From Sphingomonas morindae (GTDB taxonomy: Bacteria; Pseudomonadota; Alphaproteobacteria; Sphingomonadales; Sphingomonadaceae), in contig NZ_CP084930.1 of assembly GCF_023822065.1 (NCBI RefSeq), positions 1,752,001 through 1,816,000 of the forward strand: a stretch of DNA of 64,000 bases, given 5' to 3'. Shown here in pieces: positions 7,552 through 16,785 of the stretch (position 1 is its first letter; each line of letters begins with the position of its first letter). A model generated the notes under the pieces. That model was not told where the DNA came from, did not search any database, and saw only the letters and a program-made list of their open reading frames with translations. The translations under genes and the position numbers were made by a program.

Positions 7552-8463
7552 TCAGGCGGCGCCGGTCGCCGCGCTTTTCAGCGCCGCCGCGAGCAGCTGA
7601 AATTCCTTGGCGCGCGGCGAGCCCTTGCGCCAGGCGAGCGCGATCCGCCGCGAGGGGTGATCGGCGGCGAGCGGCCGGGTGGTGACGCTGGTGCCGTTGA
7701 GGATGCCGGCGCGGATCGCCATTTCCGGCAGCAGCGTCATGCCCAGCCCATTGTCCACCATCTGCACCAGCGTGTGGAGCGAGGTGCCGAGCATCGCCGC
7801 CTCGCTCGCCAGCTCCGGCCGGTTGCACGCGGCGAGCGCATGGTCCTTCAGGCAATGGCCATCCTCGAGCAGCAGCAGGCGATGCTCGTCGATATCGGCG
7901 GGGGCGATCATCGGCGCGGCGGCCGCCTTTTCGCCCTCCGCCAGCGCCACGTGCAGCCGATCCTCGAACAGATCGGCGGTCTCCACGTCGCCGCAGCGAT
8001 AGGGCAGCGCCAGCAGCACGCAATCCAGCCGACCGCGCGCCAGCGAATCGCAAGCCTGGCCCGTCACCTCCTCGCGCAGATAGAGCTTGAGATCGGGCCA
8101 TTCGTTCCGCAGGCGCGGCAGCAGCTGGGGCAGCAGGAAGGGCGCAATGGTGGGGATCACGCCCATGCGCAGCTCGCCGGAAAGCGGCTTGCCCGCCGCC
8201 CGCGCGAGATCGGTGAGCGTCTCCGCCTCGGCCAGCACGCGCCGCGCCTGGAGCGCGATGCGTTCGCCGACCGGGGTGAAGCGCACCACGCGCCGGGTCC
8301 GCTCCACCAGGGTCAGGCCGAGCAGCGATTCCAGCTCGCGCAGCCCCGCCGAGAGCGTCGACTGGGTGACGAAACAGGCTTCGGCGGCGTTGCCGAAATG
8401 GCCATGCTCATGCAGCGCCACCAGATATTGGAGCTGCTTCAGCGTGGGCAGATAGATGCTCAT
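7552..8463 (-). CDS. oxyR: LysR-type peroxide sensor OxyR
   Basis: 303 residues: N-terminal helix-turn-helix (GNAAEACFVTQSTLSAGLRE) and a C-terminal sensing domain. It keeps the two redox cysteines of OxyR in EDGHCLKDHALAAC, eight residues apart exactly as Cys199 and Cys208 of the E. coli protein. It should form a disulfide on H2O2 exposure and activate antioxidant genes. No catalase or peroxidase gene lies next to it. The divergent neighbour is the serine acetyltransferase gene for cysteine synthesis, a possible target but not shown. Confidence 0.92.
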   Translation of the reverse strand: MSIYLPTLKQLQYLVALHEHGHFGNAAEACFVTQSTLSAGLRELESLLGLTLVERTRRVVRFTPVGERIALQARRVLAEAETLTDLARAAGKPLSGELRMGVIPTIAPFLLPQLLPRLRNEWPDLKLYLREEVTGQACDSLARGRLDCVLLALPYRCGDVETADLFEDRLHVALAEGEKAAAAPMIAPADIDEHRLLLLEDGHCLKDHALAACNRPELASEAAMLGTSLHTLVQMVDNGLGMTLLPEMAIRAGILNGTSVTTRPLAADHPSRRIALAWRKGSPRAKEFQLLAAALKSAATGAA

Positions 8464-8602
8464 CGAGCGGACAGGCTTTCCGTAAGCGGGACCAGGGCGA
8501 TCAACCGCGACGGATCGATCGAGGCGCTGTATCATGCCCGCGGCGGCATGGCCAAGCATCGCCCGGAAGGGGACGGGCCCCGCGCCGCGGACTCGTAAAT
8601 GG

Positions 8603-8627
8603 CGCGGCGACGCACTATGTCGCCGCG
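8603..8627 (+). other. Stem-loop in the leader of the serine acetyltransferase gene
   Basis: CGCGGCGAC (8603-8611) and GTCGCCGCG (8619-8627) form a perfect 9-bp stem with a seven-base loop, 19 bases before the start codon at 8647. There is no T run, so it is not an intrinsic terminator. It could be a protein operator or an mRNA structure. The remainder of the oxyR-cysE gap shows nothing else clear. Confidence 0.4.
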
Positions 8628-8646
8628 TCGCTAAGGGGATTGCCGC

Positions 8647-9327
8647 ATGGGTCGCCGTCTGATCGCCTATCTCGATTCGATCAAGGCGCGTGACCCCGCG
8701 CCCCGCTCGCGCTGGGAGATCCTCCTCTATCCCGGCGTGTGGGCGCTGTTCTGGCATCGCATCGCGCATGCCCTGTTCCGCGCGGACTTTTTCTTCCTCG
8801 CGCGCGCGGTCAATCACCTGTCGCGCTTCCTCACCGCGATCGACATCCATCCGGGCGCGACGATCGGGCGCAATTTCTTCATCGATCATGGCTTCACCGT
8901 GATCGGCGAGACCGCGCTGATCGGCGACAACGTCACCATCTACCAGAATGTCACGCTCGGCGGCACCAATCCGGTCAATGGCGAGGCCGGCAAGCGCCAC
9001 CCCACGATCCTCGAGGGCGCGGTGATCGGATCGGGCGCGCAGGTGCTCGGGCCGATCACGGTGGGCGAGGGCGCGCGCGTCGGCGCCAATGCGGTCGTCA
9101 CGCGCGATGTCCCCGCCGGCGCGACGATGGTGGGCATTCCGGCGCGGCAGACGCTGGTCGATGCGGTCGAATATCAGCGCTTCACCCCCTATGGCACGCC
9201 GTGCGGCGAACGCGCTGATCCGGCCGGCCAGCGGCTGGATGCGATGCGCTGCGAGATCGAGGCGCTGCGCAAGCAGATCGACGCGCTGATCCGCGAACGC
9301 GACGATCAGGGCCGCGAGCGGGCGTGA
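8647..9327 (+). CDS. cysE: Serine O-acetyltransferase
   Basis: 226 residues of the shorter EpsC/SrpH-like CysE type. An alpha-helical start ([20 protein letters not shown]) is followed by left-handed beta-helix hexapeptide repeats ([46 protein letters not shown]). The catalytic His lies in FIDHG. It makes O-acetylserine from serine and acetyl-CoA for cysteine synthesis. The C-terminal 35 residues are a charged helix, probably a coiled coil. The ribosome site AAGGGGA is well placed. The stop overlaps the GTG of the next gene. Confidence 0.92.
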   Translation: MGRRLIAYLDSIKARDPAPRSRWEILLYPGVWALFWHRIAHALFRADFFFLARAVNHLSRFLTAIDIHPGATIGRNFFIDHGFTVIGETALIGDNVTIYQNVTLGGTNPVNGEAGKRHPTILEGAVIGSGAQVLGPITVGEGARVGANAVVTRDVPAGATMVGIPARQTLVDAVEYQRFTPYGTPCGERADPAGQRLDAMRCEIEALRKQIDALIRERDDQGRERA

Positions 9328-9668
9328 GCGCGGTCGTCACGCCGTTTCCCGGCGCGCCCCGGCCCGGCCAGATCGGTTTCGAGCGCGCCGAACTGATGCA
9401 CATCCTCGATCTCTACGGACGCATGGTCGCGGCTGGGCTGTGGAAGGATTATGCCATCGATATGGGGCGCGAGACGGCCGTCTTCTCGGCCTTTCGCCGC
9501 ACCGCCGAACGGCCCGAATTCCGTATCGAGAAGCGCCCCGCGCTGCGCCAGCGCCAGGGCATGTGGGCGCTGGTGGCGGAACATGGCGCGGTGGTGAAGC
9601 GCGGGCACGATCTCCGCTCGGTGCTCGCGCCCGTCGAGCGGCGGCTGCTCAAGACGATCGACGACTAG
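9324..9668 (+). CDS. DUF2794 family protein
   Basis: 114 residues starting with GTG and overlapping cysE by four bases (GTGA). It contains the pattern [17 protein letters not shown] and [19 protein letters not shown], typical of DUF2794, a small alphaproteobacterial family of unknown function. The tight coupling to cysE suggests co-expression, nothing more. Confidence 0.85.
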   Translation: MSAVVTPFPGAPRPGQIGFERAELMHILDLYGRMVAAGLWKDYAIDMGRETAVFSAFRRTAERPEFRIEKRPALRQRQGMWALVAEHGAVVKRGHDLRSVLAPVERRLLKTIDD

Positions 9669-9692
9669 GCGCGGCGCCCGCCGCCGCCGGCA

Positions 9693-9977
9693 TCAGGCGG
9701 ACGGTTCGCGCACCCGTTCATGGTGGCGGATCACCTCATCGATGATGAAGCGCAGAAATTTCTCGGCGAAGGCGGGATCGAGATTGGCGGCCTCGGCCAG
9801 CCCGCGCAGCCGCTCGATCTGCGCCGCCTCGCGGCCGGGATCGGCCGGAGGCAAGCCGGCCTCGGCCTTGTAGCGCCCCACCGCCTGGGTGATCTTGAAC
9901 CGCTCCGCCAGCATCGACACCAGCGCGGCATCGATATTGTCGATGCTCTGGCGATAGCTGCGCAATTGCTCGTCCAT
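9693..9977 (-). CDS. Chorismate mutase (AroQ type)
   Basis: 94 residues, all-helical AroQ fold. The conserved segments are RQSIDNIDAALVSMLAERF, VGRYKAEAGLPPADPGREA and IIDEVIRHH, with the Arg, Lys and Glu residues that bind chorismate. It converts chorismate to prephenate for Phe and Tyr. GGAGGG lies five bases before the ATG. Stand-alone; its length fits a monofunctional enzyme, and fusion to prephenate dehydratase or DAHP synthase is excluded. The related isochorismate-pyruvate lyase is less likely. Confidence 0.85.
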   Translation of the reverse strand: MDEQLRSYRQSIDNIDAALVSMLAERFKITQAVGRYKAEAGLPPADPGREAAQIERLRGLAEAANLDPAFAEKFLRFIIDEVIRHHERVREPSA

Positions 9978-10074
9978 TCTGCCCTCCGTCCACCGCTGTC
10001 GCCTTCATCGCGGCGTGTCGGGTGGCTGGCAACCCTTGCCATCGGCCGCCGCAATCGCCACAGCACCCGGCGAC

Positions 10075-11094
10075 ATGACCGCAACCGTTCATCCCCTGCC
10101 CGGGCAGAACCGGCCCGATCCCTCGCTCGATCCGCTGGTGGCGCTGGTCGCGGCCGACATGAACCTCGTCAACCGCGTGATTCTCGACCGGATGAAGAGC
10201 GAGGTGCCGCTCATTCCCGAGCTTGCCGGCCATCTCATCGCCGGCGGCGGCAAGCGGATGCGCCCGATGCTGACGCTCGCCTCGGCGGCGCTGCTCGGCT
10301 ACCAGGGCACGCGCCACCACAAGCTGGCCGCGACGGTGGAGTTCATCCACACCGCCACGCTGCTGCATGACGATGTGGTGGACGGATCCGGCATGCGCCG
10401 CGGCCGCCGCACCGCCAACGTCATCTGGGGCAATCCGGCGACGGTGCTGGTGGGCGATTTTCTGTTCAGCCGCTCGTTCGAGCTGATGGTGGAGGATGGC
10501 TCGCTGCGCGTTCTGCGCATCCTCTCCAACGCCTCGGCCGTGATCTCGGAGGGCGAGGTGGCCCAGCTCACCGCCCAGCGCCGGATCGAGACCGACGAGC
10601 AGCGCTATCTCCATATCATCGATGCCAAGACGGCGGCGCTCTTCGCCGCCGCCTGCCGGATCGCGGCGGTGGTGGCGGAGCGCGACGAGGCGGACGAGCT
10701 GGCGCTCGATGCCTATGGCCGCAATCTCGGCATCGCCTTCCAGCTCGTCGACGATGCGATCGACTATGCCTCGGACCAGGCGGTGATGGGCAAGGATGCC
10801 GGCGACGATTTCCGCGACGGCAAGGTGACGCTGCCGGTGATCCTCGCCTATGCGCGCGGCGACGAAAGCGATCGCCGCTTCTGGAAGGATGCGATGGAAG
10901 GGCATCGCACCAGCGACGCCGATCTCGATCATGCCCGCAAACTGCTGGAACGGACCGGCGCGGTGCAGGATACGGTGGCCCGCGCGCGCCATTATGGGCG
11001 CCGCGCGGTGGATGCGCTGGGCCGCTTCCCCGATGGCCGCGCCAAGGCGGCGCTGGTCGAGGCGGTCGCCTTCGCGGTCGCGCGCGCCTATTGA
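10075..11094 (+). CDS. ispB: Long-chain polyprenyl diphosphate synthase (quinone side chain)
   Basis: 339 residues with both aspartate-rich motifs of trans-prenyltransferases: LLHDDVVDGSGMRRG (first DDxxD) and FQLVDDAIDYASD (second). GGGKRMRPML near the start binds isopentenyl diphosphate. The residues before the first motif are small, as in octa- to decaprenyl synthases. In sphingomonads the ubiquinone is Q10, so decaprenyl diphosphate is the likely product; chain length cannot be read with certainty. I chose ATG 10075; an upstream in-frame start at 10015 would add an unlikely extension. hrpB follows with two bases between. Confidence 0.92.
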   Translation: MTATVHPLPGQNRPDPSLDPLVALVAADMNLVNRVILDRMKSEVPLIPELAGHLIAGGGKRMRPMLTLASAALLGYQGTRHHKLAATVEFIHTATLLHDDVVDGSGMRRGRRTANVIWGNPATVLVGDFLFSRSFELMVEDGSLRVLRILSNASAVISEGEVAQLTAQRRIETDEQRYLHIIDAKTAALFAAACRIAAVVAERDEADELALDAYGRNLGIAFQLVDDAIDYASDQAVMGKDAGDDFRDGKVTLPVILAYARGDESDRRFWKDAMEGHRTSDADLDHARKLLERTGAVQDTVARARHYGRRAVDALGRFPDGRAKAALVEAVAFAVARAY

Positions 11095-11096
11095 TC

Positions 11097-13583
11097 ATGA
11101 CGGCCGGGCTGCCGATCGCGGCGGTGCTGCCGGATCTGCGCGCGACGCTGCGAACCATGTCGCGGCTGGTGCTGATCGCGCCGCCCGGCGCGGGCAAGAC
11201 CACCGCCGTCGCCCCCGCGCTGCTCGACGAGCCTTGGTGCACGGGCGAGATCCTGCTGCTCTCGCCCCGCCGCCTCGCCGCCCGCGCCGCCGCCGAGCGC
11301 ATGGCCGAGCTGGCGGGCGAGCCGGTGGGCCGCACCTTCGGCTATGCCACGCGGCTGGATAGCAAGCGATCCGCCGCGACCCGCGTGACGGTGCTGACCG
11401 AAGGCATTTTCCGCAACCGTATCCAGGCCGATCCCGAGCTGGCGGGGGTTTCGGCCGTGCTGTTCGACGAGGTGCATGAGCGCAGCCTCGACAGCGATTT
11501 CGGCCTGGCGCTGGCGCTCGATGCCCAGGCCGCGCTGATCCCCGATCTGCGCATCCTCGCCATGTCCGCGACGCTCGACGGCGGCCGCTTCGCCGCGCTG
11601 CTCGGCGCCGGAACGCCCGTGGTGGAAAGCGCGGGGCGCAGCCATCCGCTGACGATCCACCATATCGGCCGCGACTCGGAGATGCGGATCGAGGCGGCGG
11701 TGGCGGCGGCCTGTCGCCGCGCGCTCGGCGAGGCCGAGGGGGGCGTGCTCGCCTTCCTGCCCGGCGTTGCGGAGATCGAGCGCACCGCCGAGCGGCTGGC
11801 GCCGCTGCCGCCCGATGTGGTGGTGCACCGGCTGCACGGCAGCCTCGATCCCGCCGAGCAGCGCGCCGCCATCGCCCCTGCCCCGGCGGGCCGGCGCAAG
11901 CTCGTGCTCGCCACCAGCATCGCCGAGACGAGCCTCACCCTCGATGGCATCCGCCTCGTGGTCGATTCGGGGCTCGCGCGGCGCCCCCGCTATGATCGCG
12001 CCGCCGGCGTGACGCGCCTCTCCACCGAGCGGGTGAGCCAGGCCACCGCCACCCAGCGCGCCGGCCGTGCCGCGCGCCAGGGGCCGGGCACCGTCTACCG
12101 GCTGTGGGAAGCGGCGGCGCAGGCGGGGCTGCCGCCCTTTGATCCGCCCGAGATACTCGAGGCCGATCTGTCCGGCCTGCTGCTGGACTGCGCGCTCTGG
12201 GGGGTGGGCGATCCCGCCACGCTGCGCTGGCTCGATCCGCCGCCCGCCGCCGCGCTGGCCGAGGCGCGGGCGCGGCTGACGGCGCTCGGCGCGCTCGACG
12301 GCGATGGCCGGCCGACCGCGCATGGCCGCCGCATCGCCGCGCTGCCGCTGCCGCCGCGACTCGGGCACATGCTTGCCGCCGCCGCCGGCCTTGGGCTCGG
12401 AGCGGTGGCGGCGGAGGTCGCGGTGCTGCTCGGCGAGCGCGGGCTGGGCGGCGATTCGGCGGATCTCGCGCTGCGGCTGGAGCGGTGGCGCGGCGAACGC
12501 GGCCGCCGCGCGGAGGCGGCGCGCGGCCTGGCGCGGCGCTGGGCGCGGCTGGTCGACGCCGCGCCGGCTCCGGGAGCCGATCTTGCGGACGCGGTGGCCC
12601 GCTGCGTGGCGCTCGCCTATCCCGATCGGCTGGCGCGACGCCGGGATGGCGATGGCGTGCACTGGGCCTCGGCGGGCGGTCGCGGCTTCCGGCTCGATCC
12701 GCTCAGCCCGCTCGCCCGCGCCGAATGGCTGGCGATCGCCGAGACCCAGGGCAGCGCGGCGGGCGCGCGCATCCTCTCGGCCGCCGCGATCGATCGCGGC
12801 GCGATCGAGAGCCTGTACGCCGATCGCATCGTCGAGGCGCGGAGCGTGCGGTTCGACCGCGCCACCGGCGGGGTGATCGCCACGCGCGAGCGGCGGCTCG
12901 GCGCGCTGCGGCTTGGCGGCGGCGCGGACGATCGGCCCGACAAGGCGGCCATCGCGGGGGCGCTGCTCGAGGGCGTGCGGAGCGAGGGCGTGGCGCGGCT
13001 GCCCTGGCCGGAGGCGGCGCAGAGGCTGCGGCTGCGCGCCGGCTTCGCGCGCCAGGCGGGGCTGGACGCGGCGGCGCTCCCCGATCTCTCCGACGAGGGG
13101 CTCGCCGCGCGGCTCGACGCATGGCTGCCGCCGCTGCTGGAGGGCCGCCGCCGGCTCGACCAGATCGATCCGGGCGCGCTCACCGACGCGATCGACGCGC
13201 TGCTCGGCTGGGATGGCCGGCGGCTGCTCGATCGGCTCGCGCCCGACCGGCTGGTGACGCCCGCGGGCGCGAGCGCCGCGATCGACTATGCGGCGGAGGG
13301 CGGCCCGACCGTGGAATGCCGCCCGCAGGCGCTGTTCGGCCTGTCGGTCCATCCCAGCATCGCCGAGGGTCGGGTGCCGCTGATCCTGTCGCTCACCTCG
13401 CCGGCGGGTCGTCCGATCCAGACGACGCGCGATCTGCCGGGCTTCTGGGCGGGCAGCTGGGCGGCGGTGGCGAAAGAGATGCGCGGCCGCTATCCGCGCC
13501 ATCCCTGGCCCGAGGATCCGGCCGCCGCCGATCCCACGCTACGCACCAAGAAGGCGGATGCGCGGGGCCGATCGCGCGGCTGA
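11097..13583 (+). CDS. hrpB: ATP-dependent helicase HrpB (DEAH family)
   Basis: About 828 residues. It has Walker A (APPGAGKTTAV), a DEVH box (LFDEVHERSLDSD), motif III (MSATLDGGRF), a helicase C-terminal domain (RKLVLATSIAETSLTLDG and QRAGRAARQGPG), and the HrpB-specific C-terminal region with FWAGSWAAVAKEMRGRYPRH. HrpB is an RNA-type helicase of unclear bacterial role. The start may be the ATG at 11097 or the TTG at 11091, which overlaps the ispB stop. Confidence 0.93.
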   Translation: MTAGLPIAAVLPDLRATLRTMSRLVLIAPPGAGKTTAVAPALLDEPWCTGEILLLSPRRLAARAAAERMAELAGEPVGRTFGYATRLDSKRSAATRVTVLTEGIFRNRIQADPELAGVSAVLFDEVHERSLDSDFGLALALDAQAALIPDLRILAMSATLDGGRFAALLGAGTPVVESAGRSHPLTIHHIGRDSEMRIEAAVAAACRRALGEAEGGVLAFLPGVAEIERTAERLAPLPPDVVVHRLHGSLDPAEQRAAIAPAPAGRRKLVLATSIAETSLTLDGIRLVVDSGLARRPRYDRAAGVTRLSTERVSQATATQRAGRAARQGPGTVYRLWEAAAQAGLPPFDPPEILEADLSGLLLDCALWGVGDPATLRWLDPPPAAALAEARARLTALGALDGDGRPTAHGRRIAALPLPPRLGHMLAAAAGLGLGAVAAEVAVLLGERGLGGDSADLALRLERWRGERGRRAEAARGLARRWARLVDAAPAPGADLADAVARCVALAYPDRLARRRDGDGVHWASAGGRGFRLDPLSPLARAEWLAIAETQGSAAGARILSAAAIDRGAIESLYADRIVEARSVRFDRATGGVIATRERRLGALRLGGGADDRPDKAAIAGALLEGVRSEGVARLPWPEAAQRLRLRAGFARQAGLDAAALPDLSDEGLAARLDAWLPPLLEGRRRLDQIDPGALTDAIDALLGWDGRRLLDRLAPDRLVTPAGASAAIDYAAEGGPTVECRPQALFGLSVHPSIAEGRVPLILSLTSPAGRPIQTTRDLPGFWAGSWAAVAKEMRGRYPRHPWPEDPAAADPTLRTKKADARGRSRG

Positions 13584-13673
13584 GCCGGCGCTTTCCGCCG
13601 CCCCGGCCGAACTCGGCCCTTGACGGCCGCTTCACCGCTGCGGCAACGGATCGCGATCATCGGAGGGTTACAC

Positions 13674-13979
13674 ATGGCCGCGCGCATCTATCAGCGGATC
13701 AAGAGCACCATGCAGTCGGGCAAGCGCCGCGTCGGCCAATGGACGCTCGAGTTCGAGCCGTCCGAGGCCAAACATGCCGATCCGCTGATGGGCTGGTCGG
13801 GATCGGGCGATATGGATCAGCAGGTCCGGCTCGGCTTCGACAGCCTGGAGGCGGCGCGCCGCTATGCCGAACGCTATGGCATCGCCTATAGCGTGCTGCC
13901 CGATCATGCGCGCAAGCCGCAGCTCCAGGCCTATGCCGACAATTTCTCGGTCGGCCCGATCGTCCCCGCCGGCGATTGA
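13674..13979 (+). CDS. NADH dehydrogenase NDUFS4-type accessory subunit
   Basis: 101 residues matching the ETC complex I subunit family (mitochondrial NDUFS4 / AQDQ). Patterns visible: ARIYQRIKSTMQSGKRRVGQ, WTLEFEP, DPLMGWSGSGDM and LGFDSLEAARRYAERYGI. It is one of the accessory complex I subunits shared by alphaproteobacteria and mitochondria, at the cytoplasmic side of the complex. The start is set by GGAGGG six bases before ATG 13674. The nuo operon is not here. Confidence 0.92.
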   Translation: MAARIYQRIKSTMQSGKRRVGQWTLEFEPSEAKHADPLMGWSGSGDMDQQVRLGFDSLEAARRYAERYGIAYSVLPDHARKPQLQAYADNFSVGPIVPAGD

Positions 13980-13997
13980 GCGGCGGCGGGCGGGGGA

Positions 13998-14531
13998 TCA
14001 GCCCGCCAGCAGCCCGGTGCCGAGCAGCGTGAGCATCTTGGCATCCACCGCCACGCCCGCGGCGCGGCGCGCGGCGACGAAGGCCGGCACCTCGGCCAGC
14101 GGCACGCGATGCACGGTGATGGCCTCATCGTCGATGCCGCCGCCCTCGCCCACCTTGGTGAGGTCCGAGCAGCGGACCAGGGTGAAGATTTCCGAGGACA
14201 TGCCCGAGGAGGAGGCGAACTCGCCCAGCGCCTCCACGCGCGCGGGGCGATAGCCGGTTTCCTCCTCCAGCTCGCGCGCGGCGGCGGCGAGCACCGCCTC
14301 ATCCTCGGCGCCGTCGCCCACCAGACCCGCCGGCAATTCCAGCACCGGGCGCTGCAGCGGCGCGCGGAACTGCTCCACCAGCAGCACATGACCGTCTTCC
14401 ACCGCCAGCAGCACGGCGGCGTGGATGCCGCGCGTGCGGCCGACATATTCCCATTTGCCGCGCGTCATGGCGACGAGGAAGCGCCCCTGCCACTGGATCG
14501 CGGGCGGGGCGGTGAGATCGGGATCGCTCAT
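13998..14531 (-). CDS. Nudix hydrolase, ADP-ribose pyrophosphatase type
   Basis: 177 residues with a complete Nudix box (G-x5-E-x7-REL-x-EETGY, in GDGAEDEAVLAAAARELEEE). The order N-terminal beta strands, VEQFRAPLQRPVLELPAG, Nudix box, and a Ser-rich SSSGMSSE loop resembles NudF ADP-ribose/ADP-sugar pyrophosphatases. The ATG overlaps the stop of the upstream TPM-domain gene by four bases, so it is the last gene of the lemA-TPM-TPM unit. Confidence 0.88.
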   Translation of the reverse strand: MSDPDLTAPPAIQWQGRFLVAMTRGKWEYVGRTRGIHAAVLLAVEDGHVLLVEQFRAPLQRPVLELPAGLVGDGAEDEAVLAAAARELEEETGYRPARVEALGEFASSSGMSSEIFTLVRCSDLTKVGEGGGIDDEAITVHRVPLAEVPAFVAARRAAGVAVDAKMLTLLGTGLLAG

Positions 14532-15193
14532 AGCAGAATCAGCCTGTCGGGTAGCTCGTTGATATCGTCGGGCGAGCGCGGAAAATGCTCGGCGAGCACG
14601 GTGCCGATCCGCTCCACCGCCGCTACCATGCCATCGGCCGGCCTGCCATCCCGCACCGCCGCGATCAGCGCCGCCATCGCCGCGCCCCAGGTTTCGGGCG
14701 CGACGCGGCTGGCGATGGCGCGATCGGCCACGATCTCCGCCCGCCGCTCGGCCAGCGACAAATAGAGCAGCACGCCGGTGCGCGCGCGCGTGCGGTTCTC
14801 GGCGGCGACGCGGAACAGCAGCAGCGCCCGCCGCCGCACCCGGCGCGTCTTGGTGGCGCTCGGGGTGAGCGCCCGCTTCCAGGCGGGGCGGCAGAAGAGA
14901 TAGCGGCCGCACAGGAAGAGCAGCCCTTCGACCACGATCAGCGTGGCCACCAGCGCGCCGGGGCCGAGCGGCCCCCAGCCCGCCGCCACCGGCTCCACGG
15001 CGCGGATCAGCGGCTGCGGGAAGGCCGCGATCAGCGCCAGGCCCAGCAGCATCAGCAGCAGCGTCCAGTGCAGCACCACATCGTGGTAGCTGTCCGATTC
15101 GGGGGCGAGGATGGTGACGATCTCGCCGTCGCTGGCGCGCTCGGCGGCGGTCACCGCCTCGGCGACGCGGATGCGGTCCTCGATGCTCAGCAT
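14528..15193 (-). CDS. TPM-domain membrane protein (second copy)
   Basis: 221 residues. It starts with a TPM-like segment (RIRVAEAVTAAERASDGEIV), has two membrane segments around residues 42-60 and 80-100, then continues with RTGVLLYLSLAERRAEIVADRAI, the second half of a TPM_phosphatase domain. There is no signal peptide, so the soluble part probably faces the cytoplasm. It is the YgcG-related partner often found as lemA-TPM-TPM. One base separates it from the preceding TPM gene and four bases overlap the Nudix gene. Exact function unknown. Confidence 0.8.
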   Translation of the reverse strand: MLSIEDRIRVAEAVTAAERASDGEIVTILAPESDSYHDVVLHWTLLLMLLGLALIAAFPQPLIRAVEPVAAGWGPLGPGALVATLIVVEGLLFLCGRYLFCRPAWKRALTPSATKTRRVRRRALLLFRVAAENRTRARTGVLLYLSLAERRAEIVADRAIASRVAPETWGAAMAALIAAVRDGRPADGMVAAVERIGTVLAEHFPRSPDDINELPDRLILL

Positions 15194-15194
15194 G

Positions 15195-16070
15195 TCACCA
15201 GCTCCCCGATGCGCCGCCGCCGCCAAAGGAGCCGCCGCCGCCGCCGGTGAAGCCGCCGCCGGTCCAGCCGCCGCCGCCATCGTCATGGCCGCCGCCCGCG
15301 CCGCCGTCGCGCCAGCCGCCATCGCCTCGGCTCATCATGTGCGCGGCAATGTCCGCGCCCCAGAGCAGCACGCCCAGGCCGCCATCATCGTAGCGCCGGC
15401 CGCTGGAGCGCGCGAAGCGCGCGGCGAGCACCACGCCGATCACGATCAGCCACAGGATCAGCCCCCAGGGCGCGCCGCCGGCATCGGGACGCCGCGCATG
15501 CTCCTTGTTCCACGCCGCCACCGCTGCGTCCTGCCGGGCGCGCGCCTGATCGTCGGGCAGGCTGAGCAGCTGGATCAGCGCATCGGCGCCGGCCTCGATG
15601 CCGCCCGCCATGTCGCCCGCCTTGAAGGCGGGAAGGATGCGGCTTTCGATAAGGACCTTGGAATAGGCATCGGTGACCACGCCCTCGACGCCATAGCCGG
15701 TCTCGATGCCGACACGCCGCTCATTGGGCGCGACGAGCAGGATCACGCCATTGTCCGCGCCCTTGAGCCCCACCTGCCAGGCGCGGCCTAGGCGATAGCC
15801 ATAATCCTGGATGTCGCGCCCCTCGAGGCTGGGCACGGTGGCGACGACGAGCTGGCGGCTGGTCGCCTTCTGCAAGGCCTGGAGCTTGGCCTCCAGCGCC
15901 GCCGCGCGGTCCGGGGGCAGCACATGCGCCGCGTCCACCACCAGGCCCGTGAAGGCCGGAAAGCTCTGCGCCCGCGCCGCCGGCACGAGCATCAGCCAGC
16001 CGAGCAGCGCCAGCAGGACCAGCGACGTAGCCCGGGCGGGCCGGAACGCGGGGGCGCGGCCCGGCGCCAT
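15195..16070 (-). CDS. Secreted YgcG-like TPM-domain protein with Gly-rich tail
   Basis: 291 residues: a signal peptide (residues 16-35, ending AARAQ), one TPM domain (LVVDAAHVLPPDRAAALEAK to about residue 170), a membrane segment near 205-222 (LILWLIVIGVVLAARFA), and a Gly-rich C-terminus ending SFGGGGASGSW. This matches the YgcG/TPM_phosphatase family, anchored with the TPM domain outside the cytoplasm. It is always found with LemA, as here. A phosphatase activity was reported for plant TLP18.3 but is not established for bacterial members. Confidence 0.88.
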   Translation of the reverse strand: MAPGRAPAFRPARATSLVLLALLGWLMLVPAARAQSFPAFTGLVVDAAHVLPPDRAAALEAKLQALQKATSRQLVVATVPSLEGRDIQDYGYRLGRAWQVGLKGADNGVILLVAPNERRVGIETGYGVEGVVTDAYSKVLIESRILPAFKAGDMAGGIEAGADALIQLLSLPDDQARARQDAAVAAWNKEHARRPDAGGAPWGLILWLIVIGVVLAARFARSSGRRYDDGGLGVLLWGADIAAHMMSRGDGGWRDGGAGGGHDDGGGGWTGGGFTGGGGGSFGGGGASGSW

Positions 16071-16075
16071 GGCGG

Positions 16076-16663
16076 TCAGAAGCTGACCTTGGGCGCCTGA
16101 TCGGCCCCCGGGCTGGTCGCCTCATAGGGCGTCTTGGGCGTGGCGCCGTAGACGATCTTGGCGGTGAGCGCGGTCGGGAAGGTGCGGATCAGCGTGTTAT
16201 ACTGGCGCACCGCCTCGTTATAATCCTGCCGCGCGACATTGATGCGGTTCTCGGTGCCCTCGAGTTGGCTCTGCAGCGCGAGGAATTGCTGATCCGCCTT
16301 CAGATCGGGATAGGCTTCCTTCACGGAAAGCAGCCGGCCGAGTGCGCCCGAAAGGCTGTTCTGCGCGTCCTGGAAGGCGCGCATCTTGGCGGGATCGCTG
16401 AGATCGTCGGCGCGCAGCGTGACGGAGGTGGCGCGCGCACGCGCCTCGGTGACCCCGGTCAGCGTCGCCTGTTCGTGCGTCGCATAGCCTTTCACCGTCG
16501 CCACCAGATTGGGCACGAGATCGGCGCGGCGCTGATACTGGCTCTGCACATCGGCCCATTTCGCCTTCACTGTCTCATCGGCGGCGGGAATGGTGTTGAC
16601 GCCGCACCCGGCCAGCGACAGCGCGGCCAGGGGCGCGAGCAGGGGAAGGGGACGAAGCGGCAT
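16076..16663 (-). CDS. lemA: LemA family lipoprotein
   Basis: 195 residues. The lipobox LSLAGC puts the lipidated Cys at residue 20. The LemA core is seen in KWADVQSQYQRRADLVPNLV and ARQDYNEAVRQYNTLIRTFP. LemA proteins are all-helical envelope proteins of unknown molecular function, usually followed by TPM-domain genes as here. First gene of a four-gene minus-strand unit (lemA, TPM, TPM, Nudix) with gaps of 5, 1 and -4 bases. Confidence 0.92.
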   Translation of the reverse strand: MPLRPLPLLAPLAALSLAGCGVNTIPAADETVKAKWADVQSQYQRRADLVPNLVATVKGYATHEQATLTGVTEARARATSVTLRADDLSDPAKMRAFQDAQNSLSGALGRLLSVKEAYPDLKADQQFLALQSQLEGTENRINVARQDYNEAVRQYNTLIRTFPTALTAKIVYGATPKTPYEATSPGADQAPKVSF

Positions 16664-16785
16664 CGAAGAGGCTCCCTGAAGACCAGGGAGTGGATTAGCC
16701 CAAGCCGTGACGCCTAGGCAATGACCGCTTGCCCGCTCGGTGCCAACTCCTAATCTGGCGCAAGCCGTAGCAAGGAGTGCAGGGG

